Of a stretch of 64,000 bases of DNA, positions 10,801-24,106 are shown in pieces. A model generated the notes under the pieces. It was not told where the DNA came from and did not search any database. It saw only the letters and a list, made by a program, of their open reading frames with translations. The position numbers were made by a program, and so were the translations under genes. The DNA is from Sclerotinia nivalis (Eukaryota > Ascomycota > Leotiomycetes > Helotiales > Sclerotiniaceae): positions 7,068,001-7,132,000 of the forward strand of contig JAPEIS010000001.1 in assembly GCA_029531795.1 (NCBI GenBank). Reading direction: 5' to 3'. The first letter of the stretch is position 1. The number at the start of each line of letters is the position of its first letter.

Positions 10801-12525
10801 TTGGTAATTCAACGATTACTTTATAATAGGGCATTGAAAATTATTTGAAAAGTTCCAATCTCGTGTCTAATATGAATCGTTCAAGGCTTGGGGATTGAAA
10901 GAGAGAGTTGCACAAACTACAAGAGTGGTAATAATAAGTAATAAAACATTGAAAAAAGAAATAAACTTTCCTTCCCTACTACAATTCCATACAAGCTTGA
11001 CATATTCAACTTCTAAGCTCCAAATCAAGATAAATACACTAATTCTTTAGTACAATACACAGTGGAATACCACCAGCCCTTGGGTAACTTTATTTTGTGC
11101 GCATATTCAACTTGGATATAGTATTACGTCGATGAAATTCAACAGTTTAGCTGAATAGAGGAATAATTGGGCCATATAACCCTACTAATTCACCAATTAT
11201 TCATCACGCTCCATATATCCTTACTTTCTGCAATGCATTCACTATTCACCCCTCACCCATCTCTTCCATTCTACTCTCTTCCAACGTCCCTCACTTCCAT
11301 CAACCGCTTAACCATTATATAAACAATCACCATTCTAATATTTCTCCTCCAAACGCCTAGATTTAGAAGAGGACTAGACGATAAGGGGAGGCGACTTTCG
11401 CCGGCGTTCCTACTTCCGTCATACGTCATTCTGCGCGGGAATTTGAATGTAAATGTTATTTTACTTTCCGCTGGATGAACTGTATCGCCACAGAATATAC
11501 AATGAGAGTAGCGCAAAAGCAAACAATGAAAAGTAGGGAACGACAGTGAAACTCCCTGCCCGGCGGGTGAACTTAAAGACGATAGGGAATTCCAGATCAA
11601 GCCCTTGAGATATTCTCTAACAAGTATGAGACATTTAGAATATACTATAGACTAGACTCGTTATGCAAATTTCTTACAACTCGGAAGCCCATGTTCGCTG
11701 GTAGATTTTGATATTTGCTTTGAAGAATAATATGTTTTGGAGCGATGACTTTTATAACTGGAATGCTTCATTATCCATAAAGAAGAGAACAGAAAAATCG
11801 AGTAGAGTAGTGAATGTAGTATATTAATTCACTTCCCCTTAATTTCCTCCCCACTTTCCTACCTCAACCTCTCCCAGCAGCCGCCCTCGCAACTCCTTCA
11901 TCAACCTATAAATATTGATCCCCTTCCCTCCTTCATCTCATAACATCCAAATATAAAAGCTCTTAAGAACATCAATGGTTTCGGTTCTGGACAACCAAAA
12001 TTTCTATATCTTATCTGTACATAAAGGAGGACAACATTTTCCCTTTCCTCTTTAAATTTATGATATCATCGAACTAGTACTCTGTTGGAAAACTTATCTG
12101 TTGGTGCCTAGAAACTATTGACAATATTAGACTGGAGCAGAAAAAGAAAAATGATAATAAGTATAAAAGAAACAACAATAATACCCAGAAATAAAAATAT
12201 CTATCCATCTTCCCAGTCTCATGTCCTGAAATCCACACACACCACAAAAGCATTTTACTACCAGCCATCTCCGAGTCAGAAACAAAAAAAGTGTCCTGAC
12301 CCAATGACAAGCTTTTCCTTGAAGAAACATTCTCAATACTCGTAGAGAGAGGGGGGATTTATATACCCTTTCCAGACTTTTAAATATTCTTCGCCTCTAC
12401 GATTTCAAATTAAACCATATTCTGCGTTTGGGATATTCACTTCCCTCATCAAATTCTACTCCCCTTATCTCTTCGCTTACATCACTAAACACCCCCTCAT
12501 TATCCACCCTATAATAACATAAACA

Positions 12526-12549
12526 CCCTCCACCCTCCACCCTCCTCCC
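12526..12549 (-). other. G-quadruplex-type motif on the minus strand
   Basis: Four CCC tracts (12526-12528, 12533-12535, 12540-12542, 12547-12549) are separated by exactly 4 nt each. The minus strand thus carries four GGG tracts with uniform 4-nt loops. A further C6 run follows at 12557-12562. Confidence 0.6.
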
Positions 12550-12952
12550 TCCTCCTCCCCCCAAAAAACTTTCACTCTCAATCACAACATCCAACACCAA
12601 AATCCAATTTCCGCTCAACAAACAAACACTCAAATCCACTCCAATCCACCAAAATCCAAACATTTCCTCATCCCCTTTAAGATCCTCCTCTATGCCCGCC
12701 CATTCACATTCACATTCCCATTCCCATTCACATCCATTTAAACCTACCCATTATTTACCACCGCAAAACCATATACTAAATCCCATATATCCGGGTACGA
12801 TAACCATATCAACAACTATCTATCTATCCCTCTCATCTCTCTCATCCTACCACAAAAATCCATCACCAAAAGAATATTTACCCCTTCCCCCCTTCAAATT
12901 CCCCAAAAAAAAACAAAAATCCCAACCTCACTCAATACATCTCCAAATACTT

Positions 12953-12972
12953 ATAGGTAGGTACCTACCTAT
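12953..12972. repeat. 20-bp perfect palindrome
   Basis: ATAGGTAGGTACCTACCTAT is its own reverse complement. The same ACCTACC/GGTAGGT word recurs elsewhere in spacers (about 17460 and 50210). Confidence 0.7.
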
Positions 12973-14534
12973 CTAATTATACCTTACCTTACCTTATCTT
13001 ACCATTCACAATTTATATACAATCATACTTTGATCCAGCCTCTCTTAATCTGAATTTCTATCGCCTGCCCTCATGATGATGAGACATTTCCCATACACAC
13101 AAATAAATACGTACAAGCAATCAGGGTGCTAAAAGTATAAATTTTGAACTTGTTTTTCTCATTTAATATCTCAATTATTATCTCTCAACTCAGTGTAGAC
13201 GTCAAGAGCCACTCTCAAGAACAAAACACTCGTGGGGAATAAGTAAACCAGTAAGTAAGTAGTAGTAGTAGTCCTATCAACATCCGATAAAACTCTACAC
13301 TCATGCCCATATACCCGTTTGGGGTTGCAATATACGTGTCTTCATCCATGAATCACCATCACCATCACCATTTTCCTTCTCCCTATTCCCAGTACTCCAA
13401 ACTCATACAATCAAACAAATAAAAGTAAGTTTCTCTAAACCCAATAAAAGTAGCAGAAGCCTAGCCACGATACCATCTTCCATTCCAACCACCCTATTAT
13501 GAAGAAGTATAATCCTCTTCGTCTTCAGTCCATCCATGTATTCCACATCCCATATTGTAACAATCCCTAATCTCAATCACCATCTCTTGACAATCCATCT
13601 GTAAAAGCAAAGAGAAAAAGCGAATAAGCTCAATTTTGCAAATATACATGTAAGTGACAAACACATTATTAGGGAGGAGTAAAGCTCAAGGTCCAGAGGT
13701 AACCGATTCGTTAATGGAAGTGGAATTATTAAAGGGGGTTTTCGTGAATACCGGTTTATGGTGGGAATAGTTGAACAAGGAATTGAAGGCAAATCGAATG
13801 TTTCGAATCCAGAAGAAGGAGAAATAACAAGTGAGCGTGCATATGTGAGTGATGTATGTACGATTGGAAAGACTCAAGAGGTAGAAAATTTGGAGTTGAT
13901 GTCGAGAGTATTGAGACAATGTTTCTTCAGCCGATGACAAGACTATAAGGTTGATACTTTGCAAAAGGAAATGATAGCGTCATCGTGTTTCGCCCACGTA
14001 TCGGTCGTTCTCATTGTAATAAAAAAAGTTTCGTGTAAAGTGTTGTGAGCACGAGAAGAGCTCTTCTTGTCAAAAGAGTGTGTGTTGTGGTGGTCCAGGA
14101 TCCCTGATCCAAGAAAGGTTTGTTTTTCGCTGAATCGACTCGATGGTCGATATTTAAAAAGGACTCGCTGATAACTCAAAAAGTATGCCGATGCATTGTT
14201 TAGGTTAAACCTAAAGAATGAAAGACGTGTGACAAGCAAGACACACAGACTCTTAAATGCACGCCAATACGCCAGAGCAAATGTGATATAGAAAAACTTT
14301 CCGTTAAACCTTTCGAAAATGAAAACGGACTAAAGGAAGACTCGACCGAGAAGTTAGAAAATCGGCGAGTGATTGTAGAAAAAACACAGGTCAGGGTATC
14401 TAGATGACCTGTTGTACTGATTGTTGGAATCTGTTCCGAATATTTGTTAAAATCGAACAAATGTAAAAAAACCCCAAAAACTCCGAGGAATGCAATGCCA
14501 TGCTAAACGCCAAATAAGATGCAAAAGATATTAT

Positions 14535-16370
14535 CTAGTATGAGACTTGTCTTCGTGGGCCTCGATCGTAAAATAAGGGAGAGCTCATCATAGGGGAACT
14601 CGTCATTTCTGTCGTTAACATACTGCCACTTGATTTTGATCGACTAGGGGCAGTGGGGCTGTCATCAATTTGCCCGTGTTGGCCAATAGCATAAGTGTGT
14701 GCTCTGCTGAGCTTAGTTCTGTTTTGTCGAAGTCTTCCCATTTCCCTCTCACAGGTGTAAGCATGTTCCTTAGCATCCATCTCAACGTAATTCTGAGGAA
14801 AGCAACGGCCTTGATGTTCTGTGAAGAAAGCACTATAACCACCATCGAGGATATACACTTCAGGGTAGGAAAGCTTAGGGTATTGTTCGACGTTAGTTGT
14901 ACGATCTTGTTGTCGTACGTGACGAGCCATTATGGGTGCTCGATGTGCGGAGTATTCGCAATGAAAGATTAGGAGGGTTTTGCCAGGGATACTTGTTTCA
15001 AACAATTGACTGGTCAATAATTCTTTGTCATTATAGTTGACAGCACCATCGATATGTCCACCCTCAAACTCATATTCGAATCTGCAGTCAACAATCATTC
15101 GTTGATCATATTCATCATCGTATTTCCCATCAAGAATTTCCAACAAAGTCTCCTTGGCGATCCTGGGGATGCTATCAGGTTGACCTTCTTGGAAGAAATG
15201 TGGTAAAATTGGTTGGTGTATTTCATCAATATCCATAACGGTGTGCAAGTTGCTTGACGTACTTTCCTCCTTCTTCTCCTTGACAATATCTTGTGGACTT
15301 TCAAACATGCTGAGTGATCGTCGAAATTGTTTCCTAGGCCGAACTAACGGATTGGAAGTTCTGCGGGAGTGACTACCAATTGGTGATCCATTGACGACTC
15401 TGCTTGACACACTTGAGAATGGTTTGCTCAGTCGAGGTGGTGGTGCCATGGTAGGACTATTTGCAGATTGTGAACGACGTTCTCGTGGTGGTGATTCCAT
15501 AAAACATTCGCCCAAAGACATTGATGTGGAGGTAGACAATTTGCTGCTTCCAGCACCGAAGCGGAAGGGAGGCAATTGACTTTCGACGTTTTGTCGAGGG
15601 AGAGAGTTGGCTGAATGACCTTTGGTACGTGAGAAGGATGGTCGTAATAATAAATTTTTCCGTCTTCTATAGCTAATATTAGTACGGCACTCTTCGGAAT
15701 GTGTAATTTACACTTACTCGGCACCAAAAGGTTTCGAGGCGTCCAATAAACTAGGACGGATTGGAGATGACCCCATAGTTGTATCTTCCGTTGTTGTACC
15801 TGCTGGTGTAGGTGATGCCATCTCAATTTGCGCAGAGAAATATGGTTGTTTATGGGGAAGAGGGGAAATATCCATTCTTTCATTCATTGGGCCTGGTGAA
15901 GAGGAAGGTAATGGAGGAGTGGTAACACAATCTATATTTTATTAACATCTCCAGTATTATCTTCCAGTAAACCAGTTCTTACCCCTGCCATCCAATGTTC
16001 CAAAAAGATTCGACGTGAATAGAGATCGACGAGGAGTTGGTAATTGAGGGCTGTAAATAGTAGAAGTTAGCAGAGGATAAAGATAAGAAAGACTTTAGAA
16101 TTGAATGTACCTCATATCAATGTGAAAATTCTGTGATAGATCTGCTGCCAAACTTGCTGTAGGTGAAGAACCACGAACGGGTTTTACCATGAAGTAATCT
16201 GATTTAGAATGCTTCATGCTCAGATCCCGAAAGTCGAAAGCACCCGGACCGAAAGAATTTGCAGTGACGTTTGACATATGTGCGTGCGGGTGCGAAGTAT
16301 ACAAATCATTTCGAGCCCAAGCTGGCATACAAGAAGAAGGCTGCATTGCAGCTATGGGTGAAGATTCCAT
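14535..16370 (-). CDS. cdc25: M-phase inducer phosphatase Cdc25 (NimT)
   Basis: Cdc25 removes inhibitory phosphates from Cdk1 and triggers mitosis. CDS is complement(join(14535..15672,15718..15931,15983..16050,16111..16370)), 559 residues. The C-terminal rhodanese-type domain begins near ILPHFFQEGQPDSIPRIAKE, continues through MIVDCRFEYEFEGGHIDGAV, and holds the CX5R loop HCEYSAHR with catalytic Cys about residue 419. Then YPEVYILDGGYSAFF follows, all classic for Cdc25. The N-terminal half is Ser/Pro-rich with many SP sites. RRSLSMFESP near residue 298 resembles the 14-3-3/checkpoint site of other Cdc25 proteins. Introns are 45, 51 and 60 nt. The last acceptor is ambiguous: two AGs six bases apart (exon start 15672 or 15666) both keep frame. 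The start is the first ATG of the open exon. Confidence 0.95.
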
Positions 16371-17375
16371 GATTGATGGGATGAGAGATTAGAAGTGAAT
16401 TCGCTGCTCAAAATTATACTTTCAATTGAATTGATGCAACGGAAATCCACTGCAGGAAAGCTCCGTTGACGTGATAATAAACAGTAGTATGAATTGAGAG
16501 TCTTCAAGATCCAGATTGACGGCAAACAATCAAATGGGGAAGAGATTCCCAAATGTCGTTGCTATACAAACTGTGAATCACGGCAGAATTCTTTTGGTTG
16601 AAGAGAAGTTGTAGAGATTGGGAAAGGTTGTCCGGAGAGAATTATTGGAATGCTTGGTGCATCGAAACCTATGGGAAGGATTGTATTGCTTTTTGGTATG
16701 TCTCTCGGTCAATGGGTGAATTTGGTGGCTTAAACCGGTTTATTCCACAAGTATCGGTCGAGATAAAGGTCAAGATCGATTCGTCGGGAAAAAAGGTCGA
16801 ATAGTAGGTTGAAAGATGGTCGGCCCTGGTCGTAGATATATCTCACAATATAAAGAGGGAAAAAGGGTGGTGTGGGGAGGAATTGACCTTTCTTTTGTCT
16901 CTTCGATATGGTTAATACAACAAGATTATTGTAAGGGACCTTGGTGGCGTCTAGTCGAAGAAGACAAACCTAAGGAAGGGGACCAAATGGAAGAGAAGGC
17001 ACCGACGGTCGAAAGCTAAAGAGTTAGTAGTCGTGGATGATTATAAAAAAGAAGTTCTAAAAAGGGCGGATTTGCTTGAAGATAAAAGATTTCAATTTAA
17101 CTAAGGGTTTATCCAAGCAAACAAGAAATTCGGGATTTAATGTGTCAATTGGTGTGAATTGGTATCAATTGGTGTCGCCAGTGGAGTTCATTTTCTCATT
17201 ATTATCATATTCCCTGAATGGTCCTGTCGCTCTGGTGTTGTCAGGGAGATGATTCTCTTTTTTTTTTTTGATGAATATTCGTTTCCTAGGTAGCTAGACG
17301 AGAGGAGGGGGTACCATAAGGTTACAATTTTTAATGTGCTTGCTATCTCGTCCCTCTCACTCTATTTTACTGTCT

Positions 17376-17389
17376 ACTCCGTACGGAGT
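17376..17389. repeat. 14-bp palindrome ACTCCGTACGGAGT
   Basis: A perfect palindrome in an AT-rich setting. This word is common in ascomycete spacers as far as I know; no function assigned. Confidence 0.5.
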
Positions 17390-19957
17390 TATAATCAAAT
17401 TATAATTACAGTACACTTAACCTATACTGTCTCTTTTATTCAGTTGAGTTGCTTTACTAGGTAGGTAGATAGTTTACTATGCTGATCCTAACCGTATCTC
17501 TCGCATGAAGCGTGGGTTGTAGTGAAGGATATAAATGGGTTAGAAAAGGTCCAGGGTAGCTTTGGTGGGTTGAAAAGTAGTCAAGTCAAGCCACTCATCA
17601 GCGAATGAAATGATAGAATTGAGATCTTTTCTTCGCATCCACTATTTCTAATCACCCATGAAAATGGCCCATAGTACGAAAATGGTCAATGCCAAGCTGA
17701 ACACGCTTTGTTTCCCTGGTCGCGGGGATTTGCTTGTGAACAGGGCCAAAAAAGAAACAAGAAAGGGTAGAAGTGAAAAGGAATATTTACACTGTTACTT
17801 ATTATAGCTAGTGAGACTTTCAACCACAACTAAAACATGGCTACTCATCTCAACAGCTTCTAGCCTTGCTGACGGGTCTCCGCCAAAGTTGCTTGGTACC
17901 TTGCTTTTGATGGGGATCCATGAATCCATCGGTTCTAAGAATCCTTACCTAGTTCGCAGAAAAGAAAAAGCGAATATGGAAAAAAGAGGATAATGGGGCT
18001 TGTGGTGGATGAATGGGCTGATTGCGGTTTTGCGGCGAAGGAGCGGAGGGGTCAAGCATTAAGAAGGCGATGGATTGGTTCATCAAACAAATGGTTGCTG
18101 AGTGAGAGATAGATGTTAACATGGTTTATACTCTGCAGGTGACTTGGAGTGATATGCAGCCCGGGTATTACATATGGGTCAATTGTACGACCAGAGTTAT
18201 GAATCAGATATGTAACATTTAAATTGATGATGTCGTTGCAGGTGCGAGATGTTTGATGAAAGCTAATTGATAAGATGATGAATGTTATAGTCTACGAGTA
18301 AGTATAGCGGCTTAAGAGGACAATGAAGGGGTTACCATGAGAGTAAAATGAAGAAGCGAGAAATGATATCTGTCAATTTGATCTTCTATCAGAATTTTCC
18401 CTTATTGTTCCCTGGGTATAATGTCTCAAAGTATAACTCACGGACGGAAGGGAATTGGGAAAAAAAGCATTTGGGTTCTGAGGCCATTCTTGTTCTTATG
18501 ATTGGTTGATATCGCTCACCCATTCATTCGTTTGGCTTTTTTGTCCGGGATGGTTACCTTCATTATCCTCAATTATGAATATGGCATTGTGATATTGATG
18601 GAGAAAAGAGCGAGCTGTGCGAAATGATGACCCCATCATGATGAATAGAAGGGATTTTCAATCTGGTTTACCCTTTACTTTCGGCTCCCTATTCTATTCT
18701 ATATCATTTGATTTACAGAGGATTGAATGATTCTATCAGACCAAAGTCATTGGCTGTAAGTTACCATCATTAACTAATGAATTGATATTAAAAGAATCAC
18801 CCATTACCTGATTGAGTAAATTCTAGATGCACAGGGCATTCACAAGGTTTATGTAATTTAAGCTTTTACGTCTTAAGTTTCATGCATCGTAGCTTCCTCA
18901 ATTGCATCACACTATCCTAGCTTTCTTTGCTAATATTGGCCAATGTGAATATCTTCCCGTCTTGTTTTGTCGTCAGATTCCACTCAAAAATGATTCAACA
19001 CAACTTCATTCGTTTGTTCATACATAATACAATGTGTGAGCGCGAGAAAGCGTGAAAGTAAATATTTACAAAACGCGTCTCCCCTCACTTACAACTTACA
19101 AAGAATATTCCAAGCTTTACTCTGTACAGGCTTTTCAGCTCAATATCATCGACATCCTTCTTATCTTTTGTCCCGATATCCCGAGGGACTGTCACGTCTC
19201 CGCTGTATCCAGAAACAAAAGATTCGATTCAATAATTAATTAATGCGTCGTTTCTATTTTCATTTTCATAACGGCTTCATTGCCCCATATCCCGTACAAC
19301 ACAATACCGATCGGCATCCTTGATAAAAAATGAGGCGGAGACTTCCCGGGAGCGCCTATACTTTTCATATCATAGGCACAAATTGTAAGATTACGATATT
19401 ATTTTCATTTCAGAACAATGTCAACTTTTATGGAGTTATGGACTATATATATCTCCATAATACAACGACATATTTATGGCTGTGTATCCTATTCGACAAA
19501 CAAGCGCGGACATAATCCTTCAAATTGAGGTCGCATAAAAGGTCGACCTATGATAAATGACAGCGCAGCAATTTATCCCCAATTTTGTCCTTTCTTTCAC
19601 TCACGGACTCCCCAAGGCAGAATCATGAAAATGTGTTCTCCATATGGCCTCTAGTGTAACCGCCCGGGCTATCTTTTATCAATTATATTTTTGTCATCCA
19701 TTGCTGTCGTCGATGGAAGAGTTGAGGACTTTTGCCGTCCGATGATATATTGAATATTCCATGGTAGGATTATCAAACAGAAACACGAAGAGAGTTTGAC
19801 CAGCGGTGTGGGTGTCCAGGTCAACCGTTGAAAAGATGGACCAAAGGGTTGATTTGAAAAATACTCTTATCATATATGCCGTGCTAATGAAATACAGGTA
19901 CGAATTTCAATACGATTATTAACCAATAGCTCGTATCACCATGTCCGTAGCCTTGCC

Positions 19958-20005
19958 AAATCAGCCTGTTTCTCCCGAGGCTATCTACGGGAGGCTTGGC
20001 TGATT
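19958..20005. other. Symmetrical two-step hairpin
   Basis: AATCAGCC (19958-19965) pairs with GGCTGATT (19998-20005). Inside it CTCCCG (19971-19976) pairs with CGGGAG. The result is a 48-nt interrupted stem in a locally GC-richer island. Confidence 0.5.
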
Positions 20006-23000
20006 ATTATTTAATGAAATTGGTAGCCTGGCCGACCGACGCCGAAACTCGCTCCCGCAGACAAACTAAAGTCTCAGGAGACGAATTTCAGCTCAGCCTG
20101 GAAATTTGAGTGATTATCAATGGGTAGGGAAACCTCGTAAGTCAACGAATAAACTAATGATCCCTTCTAGCTCCTTAATGGCGGAGGGTACGGTCATGAT
20201 TGAATCCACCGCGGTTTGAATACATCGAGATCCTTTTACTTCAAAGTCGTCTCCTTTTCTGCAGAAAAAGAGGACCTCAACTTTTCAATGTCATAGAGCA
20301 GCCGGGCGACGTCTACCGTCAATTAATATCAACAGGGGAACCAAGGGGAGGATATCTTGGAAGGTATTAAGGCTACTCGGTCATCTTGTTTCGAAATAAG
20401 AATGAAGAATCAGATATATCCGCCATTCACGGTCAAAATCACTAACACTCCGCTTCATCATCACTCATCAAAATCTCACGAGAAGTGAGAGTTCTCTCAA
20501 TTCGAAACAAAGTTCTGGATCTGGCTAGTTTAACGTTTTGATAGCCTTGTCAAGTTTGCTCGTTTTGTTTGTATCTATTACCATTCTCCAAGGCTCCAAG
20601 CCTTGCTGCGTAACAACGATGTCCCTTGTCTATGCTCATCTCCTTACAGGGTAGAGAAAACTGAATGTGAACCTTGGATACGGGCCAGATTTTCGAGGAA
20701 GCAAGATTCGTTTTATTCAAGATATTCCGAGAGTAGGAACCTTGCTCCATTTTAAGATTACCTGCACATCTTCCTTCTTCGATTCTCACTGCAGATTTCG
20801 ATGCTTGGGCAAGCAATTGATGTCATTGGCAAATGCAATTAGAGCAATTCATTCGTGTCGGTTTTCTAGAAGCAATTATTATGCTTTTCGCCAACGCTCT
20901 ATATCTGTGAAGGTATCCCTGAACAAAAAGAGATTGAGAAGTTTTGACAATAACTGTGTTTGTTGTCTTGTATTATACCAACAATTGGTCTCGAACCTGA
21001 TATGGACAGTAGTCAATCTGGATCCTCGAAGAAGAGCATCAAAATAGATTACAAAGTGTCAAGCAAAAGGATGAAAGACATTCTTACGCATCTACAAATG
21101 ACATTTCTCAATATGATCTGACATGTCAGCCGGGGTTTTGACTCGCGGCGGCTACACGGTACAAGGCATTAGATTAGATCTTTCCTGTGTCGGATACGGC
21201 AAAGGACGGGATGGTATGGCAGCTATGCAAGTTGCCGTCTTCTTTACATGAGCCCATTTATTCATCTACCTATCAATTGTGGATTTACAACTTCAACAAT
21301 CGCATTGTTTGTGTATATCCGGCAAAATAGAAGGAAGAAAATCTTCCTTGGAAGACGTGTCAGCTATCAAGGAAATCAACAAACGGGAACCCACTCTCGC
21401 CAAATTGAAACGACGTCACGAGCTTTATGATACGTGCAACTCTTGCAGATCCTGAGAGATGTGAAGCTCGGTCTTTTTTTGTTTCTTTTCCCTCTTTTGC
21501 ACTTTTTACCCCGCGTTAAATTCTTGATCCTAAGATCGGAATTTGAACTTTTAGATTGTTCAAAGATGTGAATCTCATTAAGATCTTCAAGATCTTCTCT
21601 TTTCAACCTCTCTCATTAACACGTAAATAGAACCCGGGGGCTTTACCATCTTTTTACCCTTATCAATAAACAAACCGGTTGCTATGTTTCTAATTTCGTT
21701 CCTATGGTAGCGATCACGATCACAAACTCATATGCAATGTTATGTATATGCAATGCAGCGAAGTGGACATATCTACAAATAAACCAATGAATCATCGGAA
21801 TTCAATTTCTGCTGAGCCGCCTTTGGTTTCGGAGGCCCGCATATAATAGATATACTCCGAGCTTAAGCTCAGGATTATTGAGCTGCTTCTGGTTTAAACC
21901 TAAGTGAGCAGCTTCATCTGAATCATCTCCCAGCTTGACCCCGCGTTGAATCAACCGGGATTTAATCCTAATCCAATCCTGAGAGCATATTCAACTGTAA
22001 CCCAAAAGATAAAAAGATGGCTGGGAATGGTGGGATGACTTCTCAGCTTGGAAGGTGGGAGGAGTTTTGCTGGGGTTTGCTAATGCTTACATAGTACAGG
22101 CAGATGGTTTGCTTTGAGTGCACAGACTGGTTGGCGGGTTTCATGATTACTTTTCCAGTAATGGATTAATCAATCGCAATCGTCCACCATATTTAAAATC
22201 AATTGACCGGCATTCGATTTCCATTTAATGGGGGTTGTGGTTTGATATTCACCAGCCCATACATGTTGTTGTAAGAGAGCAAGCAAAAGACCCGGAGCAA
22301 ATATATCAATGGTATCGAATTTTACGATTTTCAAAATCACAAGACCCGAACCAAGGAAGGCCCTGGGAATGACCAAGAAGGATTTCACGGTTCCTTCAGA
22401 CAGGTTTCTGTTTGGCGGACCACGAAGCGGATCCTCAATCTCACGAGTAATGAGCTCATCCGCTCACATTCCGCTTTAAATAGCGGAAAATGAAAAGAGC
22501 AATAGGAAGGAAGATTACCGAAACTTCCGCATTTTTCTTTCTTTCTACCCGCGTTCCTTATGCAGATCTTGAATTCTTCATTCTGCAGGGTAACATACTA
22601 CATATATACGTGCATGCTTTGGAATTTTACTTGCATCATAGCGACATCATATGTTTAATCGATCATTTGTGTTTATACCCGTTCAATTAGCTTGGTATTT
22701 TTGTATCGGAAGAAATATTTCTCGCATTTACGTGAAGCATATCATGCACAGTCGCGCAGTAGACAATACTGACAGCCAACCACTATTACTAGTGAGTGAG
22801 CGAGCACGCAAGTCCGCGGCGGAGTGAAGCTTGGCAAGGGTCTATTATAGCTACATCCCACTCCCTTCTGCAAGTGCATATTCTTGCCTTGTTTGTGATT
22901 TAGTTTTCTATAGATGTATATGTGTTTGGACCCTTCAAATTTCGATTCATGCTCTGGTCTACCGGCACCGTGCGGCACCTACTGCTGAAGCTCTAGTTGG

Positions 23001-24084
23001 CCCCGCTCAAGAAGCTCAGATCATGGTCTAGAAAAGAGAAGAGAATAAAAATGTGGTACCCTTTTCATAAATCGTTTTACTTTCGGTACGGGGATCGGTT
23101 GACTGTGGGGATTTCGGGTAGAATACATAAATTTTGGATGGACCCTGAGTTATGAAACGGTTATCCTTCCTTATCCATTGAATCCACTAAAAAAGAAGTT
23201 TCTTAAGCTCGGTGCAAGTGGAGCTCTTGACACCGTTGCTGTGGTAGAGAAGATTTTTTTTTTTTTTTTCCTTTTCCTATTCTTGCCGAAAATATGTAAC
23301 CATGAGATGTTGAGACGCATGAGAGTCTGGGGTTAAAGAAGATCTTTATTATATAGGTGGGTATGGCCGAAGTGGTGACAAATGGCTCGTGATGAATGGT
23401 TCGTGATGGTGTTTTTCGTTGCGTAAGATCCTGCTTCATAAGATATAAGCTTTTTAATATATCTGTCATTGCGGCTTCATATTTATTTCAATTCAATCTA
23501 CCTGATTTACTTGGATAAAATGATGAAACTTGTACATCTATTTATATGATTGTACAATCACTCTCCGTGAATTTACATTTTGGGTTTGGTTCTGGATGGT
23601 GTCAGCTTATCGAAAAGCTTGGCATTCTTTTCCATCCCTAGGTATCCCACCCTATCCATTATTTCACGAAAGTTACGGAGTACACAACTACCAAGAACCA
23701 ATCCAATATATTGGAAATTTTTAAGTTCCGCATCCCAACAGTCTCTGGGGAAACCGGCGATATATATATTTCAAAGGTTCCATTTCATTTCGCTTCACTT
23801 TTTATCCATTCATAAAGCCTTCCATTGAAGTTTTGTCAGGGCTTTGAACTTCAAAGCTGTAGGTACTCTGTACGTACTTTAGGCTTTAGGTTGGAGAGCG
23901 GAATAAAAAGTTTCATGATGCTCGTCGCCAACCCTGATAAACCCCCTTTTATCTAATACTTTCTCCTGTCTGATCATTCAATGACTATCTGACCGATCGT
24001 TTCGTCGCTGCGGAAACCCGAGGGGCAGTGGAGATGAATAATTTGCGTTGGGGGAACAACGCTGAACGGACCCTGAGAATTGAA

Positions 24085-24106
24085 TTTTTTTTTTATAAAA
24101 AAAAAA
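24085..24106. repeat. T10-AT-A10 palindrome
   Basis: Ten T, then AT, then ten A form a 22-bp perfect palindrome, likely nucleosome-disfavouring. Confidence 0.6.

Larger units (their letters stand above)
7806..14534. other. 6.7-kb gene-poor spacer
   Basis: No gene supported on either strand. The short frames (for example 8796-9128 and 11271-11600 minus) have compositions set by simple sequence. Simple repeats are frequent: CATTCACATTCC runs near 12695-12735, (ATCACC)n near 13346, and pyrimidine-rich DNA at 12500-12960. The right end should hold 3' sequence of cdc25. Confidence 0.5.

Noticed and set aside
12692..12976. Frame beginning with a His-Ser repeat
   Set aside because: It is a translation of a CATTCACATTCC simple repeat, not a gene.
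19073..19078. Isolated ACGCGT in the gene-poor interval
   Set aside because: No gene nearby, so it is probably a chance match; it shows that one copy alone is weak evidence.
20667..21047. 126-codon frame, the longest in the 16-30 kb interval
   Set aside because: No domain, no codon bias and no flanking exons; this length is expected by chance in 14 kb.
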